A stretch of 64,000 nucleotides of DNA from positions 1 through 64,000 of the forward strand of contig JAGOSV010000006.1 in the NCBI GenBank assembly GCA_018062105.1. Direction: 5' to 3'. Below, piece after piece: positions 10,343-19,737 of the stretch. Every line of letters starts with the position of its first letter. Within the stretch, counting starts at the first letter, position 1. The DNA comes from Sterolibacterium sp. Its GTDB lineage: Bacteria > Pseudomonadota > Gammaproteobacteria > Burkholderiales > Rhodocyclaceae. The notes beneath the pieces were generated by a model. The model had not been told where the DNA came from. It saw only the letters and a list, made by a program, of their open reading frames with translations, and did no database searches. Made by a program: the position numbers and the translations under genes.

Positions 10343-11467
10343 ATGGATGCTCCAGAAAAAGCCTCATCGCCCATCTACGTCACCCAGCCTTTCCTGCCGC
10401 CGCTGGACGAATTCACCCCCCTGCTGGAAGCCATCTGGAACAGCAAGGTTCTGACCAATGGCGGCCCCTTTCACCAGCAGTTTGAAACCGCGCTCTGCAA
10501 CTATCTCGGCGTCCAGCACCTCTCGCTGTTTACCAACGGCACCCTGGCCCTGGTCACGGCATTGCAAGCGCTACGCATCACCGGCGAGGTCATCACCACG
10601 CCCTTCTCTTTCGTCGCCACGACCCACTCCATGCTGTGGAACGGCATCACGCCGATCTTCGTCGACATCGACCCCGATACCCTGAACATCGATCCCGAGC
10701 GGCTGGAAGCCGCCATCACACCGCGCACCACCGCCATCCTGCCGGTGCATTGCTACGGCATCCCCTGTCATGTCGACGCCATCCAGCGTATCGCCGACAA
10801 CTACAACCTGAAGGTCATCTATGACGCCGCCCATGCCTTCGGAGTGCAGTATCACGACGAACCCCTGCTCGGTCATGGCGACCTGTCCGTACTCAGCTTC
10901 CACGCCACCAAAATTTTCAACACCTTCGAAGGCGGCGCCATAATTTGCCCCAATGGCAAGATCAAGCAGCACATCGACCACCTGAAAAATTTTGGCATCG
11001 TCGACGAAATCACCGTCGCCGCCCCTGGCATCAACGGCAAGATGAGCGAGTTCCAGGCCGCCCTGGGACTGCTGCAACTGAAATACATGCCCGAAATCCT
11101 CGACCGCCGCGCCGCCATCGTCCAGCGCTACCTGACCGTACTCGCCGAGATTCCCGGCATCCGCTGCATCACACCACCCGCCGGCACCCGCAGCAACCAC
11201 GCCTATTTCCCCATCCTGGTCGAAGCCGGCTACCCACTCTCACGCGATGCCCTGTTCCTGCGTCTCAAGGAAAGCAACATCCATCCCCGGCGTTATTTCT
11301 ACCCGCTGATCAGCAGCATGCCCATGTACCGTGGCCTGCCCTCGGCCATTCCGGAACGCCTGCCGGTCGCGCACGACATCGCCCGCAAGGTACTGTGTCT
11401 GCCGCTTTACCCCGACCTGCCAACGGCCGATCTGGAACTCATCCTGCGCATCCTGAAAAATCCCTGA
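10343..11467 (+). CDS. DegT/DnrJ/EryC1/StrS-family sugar aminotransferase
   Basis: PLP-dependent aminotransferase of the nucleotide-sugar family. The 374-residue protein has the PLP-pocket motif TNGTLAL (about 64-70), YDAAHAFG with the PLP-binding aspartate at about 161, and the internal aldimine lysine at about K190 in SFHATKIFNTFEGG. GGAAGG at 10331-10336 precedes ATG 10343. It opens a seven-frame plus-strand row (10.3-16.4 kb) of glycan-modification-type genes, so a 4-keto or 3-keto nucleotide-sugar substrate is likely. The exact sugar cannot be read from the sequence. Confidence 0.9.
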   Translation: MDAPEKASSPIYVTQPFLPPLDEFTPLLEAIWNSKVLTNGGPFHQQFETALCNYLGVQHLSLFTNGTLALVTALQALRITGEVITTPFSFVATTHSMLWNGITPIFVDIDPDTLNIDPERLEAAITPRTTAILPVHCYGIPCHVDAIQRIADNYNLKVIYDAAHAFGVQYHDEPLLGHGDLSVLSFHATKIFNTFEGGAIICPNGKIKQHIDHLKNFGIVDEITVAAPGINGKMSEFQAALGLLQLKYMPEILDRRAAIVQRYLTVLAEIPGIRCITPPAGTRSNHAYFPILVEAGYPLSRDALFLRLKESNIHPRRYFYPLISSMPMYRGLPSAIPERLPVAHDIARKVLCLPLYPDLPTADLELILRILKNP

Positions 11468-11518
11468 TGAATACGAATACAACCGACCACAAGGTAACCG
11501 ACGCAAGGTAGCCGCCCC

Positions 11519-12586
11519 GTGAATATCCTGATCTTTCCTGCCAGTTTTGCCGAAGGCACTTTCATCGCCGACCAGGCCATCGGACGTGGTGACTTCGTCA
11601 TTGGCGCCGCCTCCGTTGCCGTCAGCGAAGAAGAACGCCAGCACTTCTCCCTCTGGGTCGAACTTCCCTTCATCACCGATCCGGCATTTGAAGAAGCGCT
11701 GGCTCAACTGCTGTACCAGCATGCCATCAGCGCCATCCACGCCCCGCACCCCGTCGTCTGGACAACACTGCGCGCACTGCTCCCCAGACGGCATCCGGAA
11801 ATCACGCTGCTCAACGACAGCCCCGCCGAACAACGCCTCTTTCCGCTGCGTTGCGCCGAGCAGCAGCGCCACAGCCTGCCCTTTCAGTTACCCGGTCTGC
11901 CGCCAACCCTGTCCGTTCCCGCCTGGCTGAGCACGGCGCTGCCGCTGGCGCTGCACCATCTACCCGGTCAGAGCCCGGCAGAAAAACTCGCCCTCATGGC
12001 TGGCCTGGCATATGGCGGAGTCGCCGGCGATCTCGTCGAAATCGGCTCGCTCTGGGGTCGCTCCGCCTATGCCCTGGCGCTGGCCTGCATCCGGGAAGGC
12101 ATCGGCCCCGTCCTGTGCGTCGATCCCTGGCAATCGAGCGCCTACCAGCAATCCGACTCGCATGCACTGCTCGCCGCAGCCTCGGACAGTCTGGATGCCG
12201 AAGCCTCCTATCGTTACTTCATCGCCAACCTGGCCCCCTTTGCCGGCACGCGCTGCAACTATCTGCGCGGATACTCGACAGAAGCCGCCGAAATTTACCG
12301 CAGCCAGCGCGAAATCCGCTCCGAATGTTATGGCAGCACCCGCTACAGCGGGCGCATTGCCCTGCTGCATATCGACGGCAATCACGACTACGCCGCCGTC
12401 ATCGCCGACCTCGCAGCCTGGACCCCGCTGCTGCAACCCGGCGGCTGGCTGATCCTCGACGACTACTGCTGGCCCTTCGGCGACGGTCCGCGTCGGGCAG
12501 CCGATGCGTGGTGCCGGCAGCATGTCGAACTTATCGAATGCGCCTTCTGCGCCTTCGGCAGCCTGTGGCTGCTGCTCAAGGAATGA
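11519..12586 (+). CDS. Two-part protein with C-terminal class I SAM methyltransferase
   Basis: 355 residues from a GTG start at 11519. The first ~120 residues begin with an alpha/beta nucleotide-fold-like strand (NILIFPASFAEGTFIADQAI) that resembles the small N-terminal pre-ATP-grasp domain of carbamoyl-phosphate-synthase-like enzymes, without an ATP-grasp core. From about residue 160 a Methyltransf_24-type Rossmann domain follows: DLVEIGSLWGRSAYAL is the SAM glycine loop, VLCVDPW the acidic loop and LLHIDGNHDY, with LILDDY, the later strands. Position in the sugar cluster suggests methylation of a sugar or glycan precursor. The N-terminal assignment is tentative. Confidence 0.75.
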   Translation: MNILIFPASFAEGTFIADQAIGRGDFVIGAASVAVSEEERQHFSLWVELPFITDPAFEEALAQLLYQHAISAIHAPHPVVWTTLRALLPRRHPEITLLNDSPAEQRLFPLRCAEQQRHSLPFQLPGLPPTLSVPAWLSTALPLALHHLPGQSPAEKLALMAGLAYGGVAGDLVEIGSLWGRSAYALALACIREGIGPVLCVDPWQSSAYQQSDSHALLAAASDSLDAEASYRYFIANLAPFAGTRCNYLRGYSTEAAEIYRSQREIRSECYGSTRYSGRIALLHIDGNHDYAAVIADLAAWTPLLQPGGWLILDDYCWPFGDGPRRAADAWCRQHVELIECAFCAFGSLWLLLKE

Positions 12587-12602
12587 ACGTCGGGGCAGGT
12601 AC

Positions 12603-13301
12603 ATGAAACTGGCCATCATGCAGCCTTATTTCCTGCCCTACATCGGCTATTTCCAGCTGATCGCGGCAGCCGACTGCTTCATCGTCTATGACCAGATCAA
12701 ATACACCAAAAAGGGCTGGATCAACCGCAATCGTCTGCTGCTCAATGGTGCTGCCGCCACGTTCTCGCTCCCCCTGAAAAACGACCCCGACCATCTCTCT
12801 GTCGTACAGCGCCACCTTGCCGCCGACTTCAACCGCAGCAAGCTGCTCAACCAGTTCCGGGGTGCCTATCAACGTGCGCCCTGCTTCAACCAAATCTACC
12901 CCCTGCTTGAACGCATCATCCGTCATGACGACGACAACCTGTTCCGCTATCTTCACCACTCGATCCGCGAAATCTGCGCCTATCTCGCCATCGACACCGA
13001 AATCTGCATCTCGTCGACAGTAGACATCGACCACGACCTGAAGGCACAGTACAAAGTCATCGCCCTGTGCCAGGCCATGCACGCTGACGAATACATCAAC
13101 CCCATCGGCGGGCTGGAGCTGTACGATCGTGCCGACTTCCTGTCACACGGCATCCGGCTGAACTTCCTAAAATCCTGGCTGAGCGAGTACCCACAGCACG
13201 GTGCCCCCTTCGTCCCGGGGCTATCCATCATCGATGTTTTGATGTTCAATTCACCCGACACCGCGCGACAACGCATCCACTCCGACTTCGAGATCCTTTG
13301 A
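12603..13301 (+). CDS. WbqC-family protein
   Basis: 232 residues. The N-terminus MKLAIMQPYFLPYIGYFQL, followed by AADCFIVYDQIKY and KKGWINRNR, is the WbqC family signature. WbqC-like genes occur in O-antigen and nucleotide-sugar loci and in natural-product clusters; the biochemical role is unsettled. ATG 12603 starts at the conserved MKLAIMQP and is preferred over an extension into the preceding gene. It abuts the following propeller gene: the TGA at 13299-13301 is followed directly by its ATG. Confidence 0.88.
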   Translation: MKLAIMQPYFLPYIGYFQLIAAADCFIVYDQIKYTKKGWINRNRLLLNGAAATFSLPLKNDPDHLSVVQRHLAADFNRSKLLNQFRGAYQRAPCFNQIYPLLERIIRHDDDNLFRYLHHSIREICAYLAIDTEICISSTVDIDHDLKAQYKVIALCQAMHADEYINPIGGLELYDRADFLSHGIRLNFLKSWLSEYPQHGAPFVPGLSIIDVLMFNSPDTARQRIHSDFEIL

Positions 13302-14267
13302 ATGACGTTCCACTGGAAAAAACTGGGCAAGGTCTTTACCCCACAGGAAATCACCGACCGCCCCTGGCTCAAGGAATTTGCCCAGGCACCCTGCGCCCTG
13401 GTGCTGGAGGACCGGGTACGCATCTATTTCTCCTGCCGCCCACCCGCAGACGCCCAAGGGCGATATGTCAGCTATTCTGCCTGGGTCGATCTGGATCGCC
13501 AGAACCTGTCCCGTATCCTGGCCGTCGCCGAGCAGCCCATCCTGCCCTTGGGAAACACGGGGGAGTTCGATGAATTCGGCACCTATCCCGTTTCCGTCAT
13601 TCGTGATGCCGACAAAATACATGCTTACTACGGTGGCTGGACGCGCTGTGAATCCGTCCCTTTCAATGTGGCCATCGGCATGGCCACAAGCCATGATGGT
13701 GGCCTGACCTTCCAAAAGGCAGGAGCCGGCCCGGTGTTGAGCTACAGTCCAGATGAGCCCTTTGTCCTGAGTGGGCCAAAAATCCGCCGCTTCAACGGAC
13801 AATGGCAACTGTTCTACATTGCCGGACAAAAATGGAAAATGGTCGATGGCCGCGCCGAACCCGTCTACAAAATCCGCCTGGCCACCTCCCGGGATGGCAT
13901 CCACTGGCAGCAGCACGGCCACAACCTGATTGAAAACCGCATCGAAGATGACGAAGCCCAGGCCAGTCCGGATGTCTTCTACGCCAATGGAAAATTCCAC
14001 ATGTTCTTCTGCTACCGCTACAGCAGTCATTACCGTGGCAAAGATCACGGCTACCGTATCGGCTATGCCTCAAGCAGCAATCTGACACATTGGCAGCGCG
14101 ACGACAGCAAGGCCGGTATCGACATATCGACTCAAGGATGGGATGCCGAAATGATCAGCTACCCCCATGTTTTCGAAGTAGATGGAAAAATCTATCTGGC
14201 TTATCTCGGTGACCAGGTCGGGCGTTATGGCTTTGGTCTGGCAGAACTTTCTGGAACACTGGAATAA
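13302..14267 (+). CDS. Five-bladed beta-propeller glycosidase-like protein (first of a pair)
   Basis: 321 residues with repeated propeller blade signatures: SHDGGLTFQ, SRDGIHWQ and SSNLTHWQR, plus MFFCYRYSSHY and KIYLAYLGD strands. This S-x-D-G-x-x-W/F pattern is typical of GH43/GH130/GH32-type five-bladed propellers. Acidic residues on the inner strands (EFDEFGTYP, DDEAQASPDV) could be catalytic, but no family-specific triad can be assigned by eye. There is no signal peptide, so the protein is cytosolic, which argues for action on an activated or lipid-linked sugar rather than an external polymer. The next gene is its paralogue. Confidence 0.75.
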   Translation: MTFHWKKLGKVFTPQEITDRPWLKEFAQAPCALVLEDRVRIYFSCRPPADAQGRYVSYSAWVDLDRQNLSRILAVAEQPILPLGNTGEFDEFGTYPVSVIRDADKIHAYYGGWTRCESVPFNVAIGMATSHDGGLTFQKAGAGPVLSYSPDEPFVLSGPKIRRFNGQWQLFYIAGQKWKMVDGRAEPVYKIRLATSRDGIHWQQHGHNLIENRIEDDEAQASPDVFYANGKFHMFFCYRYSSHYRGKDHGYRIGYASSSNLTHWQRDDSKAGIDISTQGWDAEMISYPHVFEVDGKIYLAYLGDQVGRYGFGLAELSGTLE

Positions 14268-14269
14268 TC

Positions 14270-15226
14270 ATGCAGTGGCAAAAGCTCGGCAGAATATTCA
14301 ACCCAGGGGATCATCTGCTGCCCAATGGCTGCAAGCAATTTGCCCAGTCCCCCCAGGCTCTGGTCTTCGACCATTTCGTGCGTATCTATTTCTCCACACG
14401 CGCACTCGACCCGGGTAACGGCAAATTCCTCAGCCATATTGCTTTTGCCGACTTCAGCAAAGACTTTCGCAACCTCTTCCAGGTATCATCCGCCACGGTT
14501 CTACCCCTTGGCGCACTTGGCTGCTTTGATGAACATGGTATTTTTCCCATCAGCCCCCTGCGTGACGGAGCGCGCATTCTTGCCTACACCACCGGCTGGA
14601 GCCGACGCATCTCGGTCTCGGTTGAAACAGGCATCGGCCTGGTCATCAGCCACGATCAGGGTCAGACCTTCCAACGCTTAGGCAACGGCCCCATCCTGTC
14701 CTCATCACTACATGAGCCGTATCTGGTCGGTGATGCCTTTGTCAGAAAATTCGATCAAACCTGGCACATGTGGTACATCTTCGGAACCCACTGGAAATCC
14801 TACGCCCCGGACATGCCGCCAGATCGTACCTACAAGATCGGCCATGCCACCTCGCCGGATGGCCTGAACTGGCATCGCCAGGGACAACCCGTCATTGCCG
14901 ACCAGCTCGGTCACGACGAAAGCCAGGCACTGCCCACCGTCATCCAGATTAACAATCGCTATCACATGTTTTTTTGCTATCGCGAATCCTTCGACTTCAG
15001 GCAAACCAGGGGACGCGGTTACCGTATTGGCCACGCTTGGTCAGAAGACCTGGTGCGCTGGATACGGGATGATGAACACCCGAAGTTATGTGGTACCGCC
15101 GACGACTGGGACAGCGATATGCAGTGCTATCCCAATGTCTTTGCCTGTGATGACCGAATATTCCTGCTCTACAACGGCAACGAATTTGGCCGTCATGGTT
15201 TTGGCCTGGCCGAGCTGATTCCATGA
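14270..15226 (+). CDS. Five-bladed beta-propeller glycosidase-like protein (second of a pair)
   Basis: 318 residues, paralogous along its whole length to the preceding protein: both open with a short W-K-K/Q-L-G-K/R-x-F segment, share FDEFGTYP/FDEHGIFP, SHDGG/SHDQG, SRDGIHW/SPDGLNW, MFFCYR and the closing RYGFGLAEL/RHGFGLAEL. Two bases separate it from the first copy, and its stop overlaps the next gene by four bases. The pair probably arose by tandem duplication and then diverged at most positions outside these motifs, suggesting a heterodimer or two related substrates. No secretion signal is visible. Confidence 0.75.
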   Translation: MQWQKLGRIFNPGDHLLPNGCKQFAQSPQALVFDHFVRIYFSTRALDPGNGKFLSHIAFADFSKDFRNLFQVSSATVLPLGALGCFDEHGIFPISPLRDGARILAYTTGWSRRISVSVETGIGLVISHDQGQTFQRLGNGPILSSSLHEPYLVGDAFVRKFDQTWHMWYIFGTHWKSYAPDMPPDRTYKIGHATSPDGLNWHRQGQPVIADQLGHDESQALPTVIQINNRYHMFFCYRESFDFRQTRGRGYRIGHAWSEDLVRWIRDDEHPKLCGTADDWDSDMQCYPNVFACDDRIFLLYNGNEFGRHGFGLAELIP

Positions 15227-16428
15227 GTGCCGGTACCTTGGGCTGCAATCAGGCTCGTCCCGAACAGATCCTTGCCCATCTCCGGCATTGCGATTCTGCG
15301 TTCACCCCTCCCCTCAGTACGCGGCTGGACATTACCGCCTACGCCAACAAAATCACCACCCATGCCCAGCGTCTAGAATACTGGGACGACAACGAACTGG
15401 TTGGTTTGATTGCAGTCTATCTCGACCCGCCAAAACACAGCGCCTTCATCACCAATGTCAGCATCCTGCCCGACCATCAGGGCCGCGGTATCGCCTCGCG
15501 CCTGCTGGAATTCTGCCTCCAGCAAGCACGTCAGCAGGATTGCCAGTGCATCACCCTGGAAGTGGCAACGGCCAATCATGCTGCCATCCATCTGTACTAC
15601 AAGCATGGGTTTACCTGCATGGAACCCTGCCCGTCACCGAGCACCACCCGAATGACCATGAACCTTGATCCGGAGCCCATGATGCCGCGCGATTTCAATC
15701 AAGAAACCAGTGATACCGCCGATCACCGCTACGCCTATTCATTTGATTTTGACGTCATGCATCCCTTCATGATGCGCACCTTCCAGCCTTTTTTCCGACC
15801 AGGAAGCCTGCTGGAGCTAGGCAGCTATCAGAGCGATTTCACCCGCCGTTTCCTGCAACATTTCACCGACATCACCTGTGTGGAAGCCTCCGCTGACGCA
15901 CTTCAGGAAGCCCGCCAGCGACTCGGTACGCAGGCACAGTTCATCCATGCCACCTTCGAGCAGGTCAGCCTGCCACGTCGCTACGACAACATCGTCCTGA
16001 CCCACGTCCTCGAACATCTCGACGACCCCGTCCGCATCCTCAAGCGAATCAATGACGAATGGCTGGCGGATGATGGCCATTTCTTTCTGGTCTGCCCCAA
16101 TGCCAACGCCCCTTCACGCCAGATCGCCGTCAAGATGGGGCTGATCAGCCACAACGCGGCCGTCACGCCAGCAGAATCGGCGCACGGCCACCGCATCACC
16201 TACACCCTGGACACCCTGGAATGCGATGCCGTCGCCGCCGGTCTAAGGGTAGTACATCGCTCGGGAATATTCTTCAAGGCACTGGCAAACTTCCAGTGGG
16301 ACCGGCTGCTGCAAACCGACATCATCTCTCCTGAATATCTCGAAGGCTGCTATCAGCTGGGCCAGGTTTATCCGGATCTCTGTGCCAGCATCTTCCTGCT
16401 GTGCGAGCGTGGTTCCTCTACTGCTTGA
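15223..16428 (+). CDS. GNAT acetyltransferase - SAM methyltransferase fusion
   Basis: 401 residues in two domains. Residues 1-145 form a GNAT N-acetyltransferase with the acetyl-CoA loop PDHQGRGIASRLL and the HLYYKHGF motif. Residues 150-400 form a class I methyltransferase of the Methyltransf_11/23 type, with SLLELGSYQSDFTRRF as the SAM loop, ITCVEAS as the acidic strand and IVLTHVLEHLDDP as motif II/post-I. An amino sugar made by the DegT enzyme upstream would be a natural substrate for N-acetylation followed by methylation. ATG 15223 overlaps the preceding stop. It ends 28 bases before the stop of the convergent glycosyltransferase. Confidence 0.85.
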   Translation: MSAGTLGCNQARPEQILAHLRHCDSAFTPPLSTRLDITAYANKITTHAQRLEYWDDNELVGLIAVYLDPPKHSAFITNVSILPDHQGRGIASRLLEFCLQQARQQDCQCITLEVATANHAAIHLYYKHGFTCMEPCPSPSTTRMTMNLDPEPMMPRDFNQETSDTADHRYAYSFDFDVMHPFMMRTFQPFFRPGSLLELGSYQSDFTRRFLQHFTDITCVEASADALQEARQRLGTQAQFIHATFEQVSLPRRYDNIVLTHVLEHLDDPVRILKRINDEWLADDGHFFLVCPNANAPSRQIAVKMGLISHNAAVTPAESAHGHRITYTLDTLECDAVAAGLRVVHRSGIFFKALANFQWDRLLQTDIISPEYLEGCYQLGQVYPDLCASIFLLCERGSSTA

Positions 16429-16456
16429 GCTCATCAACCTCACGCTCACCTCACGC

Positions 16457-18643
16457 TCATGAGGTTGCCAACCACCGCAGCCACATGTCGCGATAAGCCG
16501 CCTCGAGATTCCGGGTAATGCCAGCCGCATTGCAAACCGTTTGCTGCATCCGCGGCCGCAGGCTTTGCCGTATCTGATTCAATGCCGGCAAATCTGCCAC
16601 GACCTCCAGAGCACGCTGCACATACGCATCCTCGCTCGCCGTCACGAACGAATCCAGCCCCACATAACCCATGATTGCCGCCCCGGCACGGGCAGCACTG
16701 CCCATCCCCACCAAAGTTATGACCGGCACCCCCATCCACAATGAATTCAATGTACTGGTTGACCCGGGATAAGGAAAAGGATCCAGCCCCAAATCGATCT
16801 GCTGATGCGTTGCCAGATAGCCCTGTATCGACATTCTGGGCTGCAGGATGAGCCTGTCCTCCGGGATGCCGGCTCGCTGACACATCCCTAGCAGCGAAGC
16901 ACGTGCGGTGTCATTGATCACATTTCCCAGCATCAGTTGCGCATGAGGCAAGGCGGTCAGAATGCGTCCCCAGACATTCAACACATTCTGATTGAGCTTG
17001 TTTGGCGTATTCAGAGAAGCCAACACCAGCCTGCCCGAGCGTAATGCCGGCAGCTCACCGACTTCTATCGTCCATGACTCCGGATGAAAAGGAATATTGC
17101 TGCCGGGCAGACGGATCAGCTGCTCACTATGGAAACGCTCCGTCATCCCGGGAGGATCCAGATAGGCATCCGTGATGCGGTAGTCCATGGCCGTCAGCCC
17201 CGTGGTTCCTGCAAAGCCCATCCAGGTCGCCTGCACCGGCGCAGGCTTGCGGGCAAAAGTCATCAGCCGGTTGTAGGCCGTATGCCCTGACAGATCCACC
17301 AGGATATCGATCTGATCCGCACGGATCCGTTCGGCCAGCGCCTCGTCCGTCATGAAGGAGCAGGGGATCCAGTGATCCGCATGTGCCTTCAGACGCTCCG
17401 TCATGTCGTCATGCTTGTCGAAGTTGTAGTAGCAGAATACTTCAACCTGCGTCTTGTCATGATGCATCAAAATCGGCTCAATATAGCTGGCCACAGGGTG
17501 GTAGTAAAAATCACCCGAAACATAACCCAGCCTCAAACGGCGCTGTGGCTCCCGCAAGCGCTCATGCTGCCGCCAATACTGCCGCAGCGGTGCTTCGACG
17601 ATGTTCGCATAGTAACGACACTCGGCCCACTGATCTTCCATTGAATAACGGGGTGAGCGTTGCATCTGGAAAAGGATGCCACTGTGGGCATACCCAGAAT
17701 CTGGCTTGATAGACAACGCCTTCCGCAGCAGTTTCATCCCCTCATCATCTCGGCCGGACAAAAACGCCACCCGCCCCAATCCGACGTAGGATTCATACAA
17801 ATCCGGCTGTAGCTGTATTGCCTGATTGAAGCAGATCTCTGCCTCATCCCAAGCCACCAGATTGAGATAAGCCACGCCCAGGTTATTGTAGGCTTCAGCA
17901 AAATCTGGCCGATGCCGGATGGCCTGCTGATACGCCATCACCGCCTTGTCGTTCTCACCCTGACGATCGAAACCAGCCCCCAGCTGGAAGTGCGCCTCGG
18001 CATATTTCGGCCGGATTTCGACCGCACGCTGATAGCAATCCATCGCCTCATCGAGATTACCCTGTTCCTCGAGCAGACGTCCCAGATTACGCCAGGCATC
18101 GACATGCTGCGGATTCTGATGCAAAACCACACGATAGGAAGCCACAGCCGCATCTCCCTGACCACGCTCCTGCAACACGACAGCCAGATCGTACTGCGCC
18201 TGGGCAAAGCCCGGGTTGAGGGCAACGGCCTGGCGGAAGCTGTGTTCGGCCTCGGTCAGTTGTCCGGCCTGATACTGCATGTTGCCCAGATTGCTGTGGT
18301 ACAGCGCACTGGCCGGATTCGCCCGGATGGCCAAAGCTACCAGCTCCAGCGCTGCCTTATGGTCGCCCAGACGGTGCGCCACAACCCCCATCTGGTGCAG
18401 GGCTTCGGCGTGTTGCGGGTTGCCTTGCAGGATACTTTCCAGGCAGGCAATGGCTTGTGGCCAGTCCTGGGCGGCCTGATGTTGCATGGCCTGTTGGAGT
18501 AGCCGTGCTTCTTCTGCACTCTGGCTGGGTTGTCCCAGTGGGACAGCGGTGCCGGTGCCGGCTATCGCGCTCTGGCGGCAGCAGTGTTTGGCTTTCTTGC
18601 CGCTGCCGCAGGGGCAGGCGTCGTTGCGACCGGGTTTTTTCAT
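16457..18643 (-). CDS. SEC-C / TPR / GT41 O-GlcNAc-transferase-like protein, copy A
   Basis: 728 residues, last gene of a three-gene minus-strand operon. Residues 1-22 are a SEC-C zinc motif (CPCGSGKKAKHCC, pattern C-x-C-x8-C-C). Residues about 35-315 are roughly eight TPR units with the usual A-x-x-N/Y-L-G repeats. From about 365 a GT41 catalytic region follows, with GYVSGDF, DLSGHTAYNR, GFAGTTG, LNTPNKLN (UDP-binding lysine region) and DPFPYPGSTST before LWMGVPVITL. GT41 enzymes transfer GlcNAc or glucose from UDP to protein Ser/Thr or Asn in the cytosol. The N-terminal 156 residues are identical to copy B, while the catalytic half is clearly diverged. ATG 18643 overlaps the stop of copy B. 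Confidence 0.88.
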   Translation of the reverse strand: MKKPGRNDACPCGSGKKAKHCCRQSAIAGTGTAVPLGQPSQSAEEARLLQQAMQHQAAQDWPQAIACLESILQGNPQHAEALHQMGVVAHRLGDHKAALELVALAIRANPASALYHSNLGNMQYQAGQLTEAEHSFRQAVALNPGFAQAQYDLAVVLQERGQGDAAVASYRVVLHQNPQHVDAWRNLGRLLEEQGNLDEAMDCYQRAVEIRPKYAEAHFQLGAGFDRQGENDKAVMAYQQAIRHRPDFAEAYNNLGVAYLNLVAWDEAEICFNQAIQLQPDLYESYVGLGRVAFLSGRDDEGMKLLRKALSIKPDSGYAHSGILFQMQRSPRYSMEDQWAECRYYANIVEAPLRQYWRQHERLREPQRRLRLGYVSGDFYYHPVASYIEPILMHHDKTQVEVFCYYNFDKHDDMTERLKAHADHWIPCSFMTDEALAERIRADQIDILVDLSGHTAYNRLMTFARKPAPVQATWMGFAGTTGLTAMDYRITDAYLDPPGMTERFHSEQLIRLPGSNIPFHPESWTIEVGELPALRSGRLVLASLNTPNKLNQNVLNVWGRILTALPHAQLMLGNVINDTARASLLGMCQRAGIPEDRLILQPRMSIQGYLATHQQIDLGLDPFPYPGSTSTLNSLWMGVPVITLVGMGSAARAGAAIMGYVGLDSFVTASEDAYVQRALEVVADLPALNQIRQSLRPRMQQTVCNAAGITRNLEAAYRDMWLRWLATS

Positions 18644-19737
18644 GACTGAGTAGTACTGGCTGCCGTTTCGTGATTATGGGGCCCTTTGCGCTGACACCAG
18701 TGCTGCCACATGTCGCGATAAGCCGCCTCGAGATTCCGGGTGATGCCGGCTGCATCACAGACGGTTTGCTGCATCTTTGGCCGCAGGCTTTGCCGGATAC
18801 GGTTCAGGGCGGGCAAGTCGGCGACAATCTCCAGGGTGCGTTGCAGGTATTCTTCTTCGCTGTGGGTGATGAATTGCTCCAGCCCGACCATACCCATGGT
18901 GGCGACACCGCAGCGGGCAGCGGCGTTGTCGCCGGCCAGGGTGATGACGGGCACACCCATCCAGAGGGAATGGTAGGTGCTGGTGGCGCCAGGGAAAGGA
19001 AAGGGGTCGAGTCCGAGGTCGATCTGCTGGTGCAACGCCAGGTAGTCGGACATGGACATACGCGCGTGCAAAATCAGCCGTTCTTCGGGGACGCCAACTT
19101 CCTGGAACAGGTCGAGCAGCCGTTGCCGGATGAGGGGGTCGGTGACGTTGCCGAGCATCAGGCGGGCTTGTGGCAGGGCGGCCAGAATGCGCCCCCACAG
19201 CCGGGCAACCTGGGGGTTGATCTTGTTGAGGGTGTTGAGGGACGAGAGGGTGAGCTGGCCGCTGCTCAGGGCGGGCAGTTCGTTGACTGCGGGGGCGCAG
19301 GCTTCGGGGCTGAAGGGCACGTTGCTGCCGGGCAACCGGATCAGTTGTTCGCTGTGATAGCGCTCGCTCAGCCCGGGCGGGTCCATGTAGTGGTCGGTGA
19401 TGCGATAGTCCATCGCCGTCAGACCCGTGGTTCCTGCAAAACCAATCCAGGTCGCCTGCACCGGCGCTGGCTTGCGGGCAAAGGTCATCAGCCGGTTGTG
19501 CGCCGTGTGCCCCGACAGATCCACCAGAATGTCGATCTGATCCGCCCGGATCCGCTCGGCCAGCACATCATCCGTCATGAAGGAACAGGGAACCCAGTGA
19601 TCCGCGTAACCCTTCAGCCGCGCCGTCACTTCGTCCTGCTTGTCAAGGTTGTAGTAACAAAACACCTCAAACTGCTTCTTGTCGTGATGACGCAAGATCG
19701 GCTCAATGTAATTGGCCACCGAGTGATAGTAAAAATC
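18176..19737 (-). repeat. 1,562-bp direct repeat, copy 1 (B catalytic end + A N-terminus)
   Basis: No mismatch was found by eye against 20425-21986, at an offset of exactly 2,249 bp. Read on the minus strand it covers the catalytic domain of copy B, the four-base overlap and the first 156 codons of copy A (SEC-C plus first TPRs). At the left edge the flanks diverge before CACGACAGCC; at the right edge they diverge after AAAAATC. Perfect identity of long synonymous stretches implies a recent duplication or ongoing gene conversion. Confidence 0.9.
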
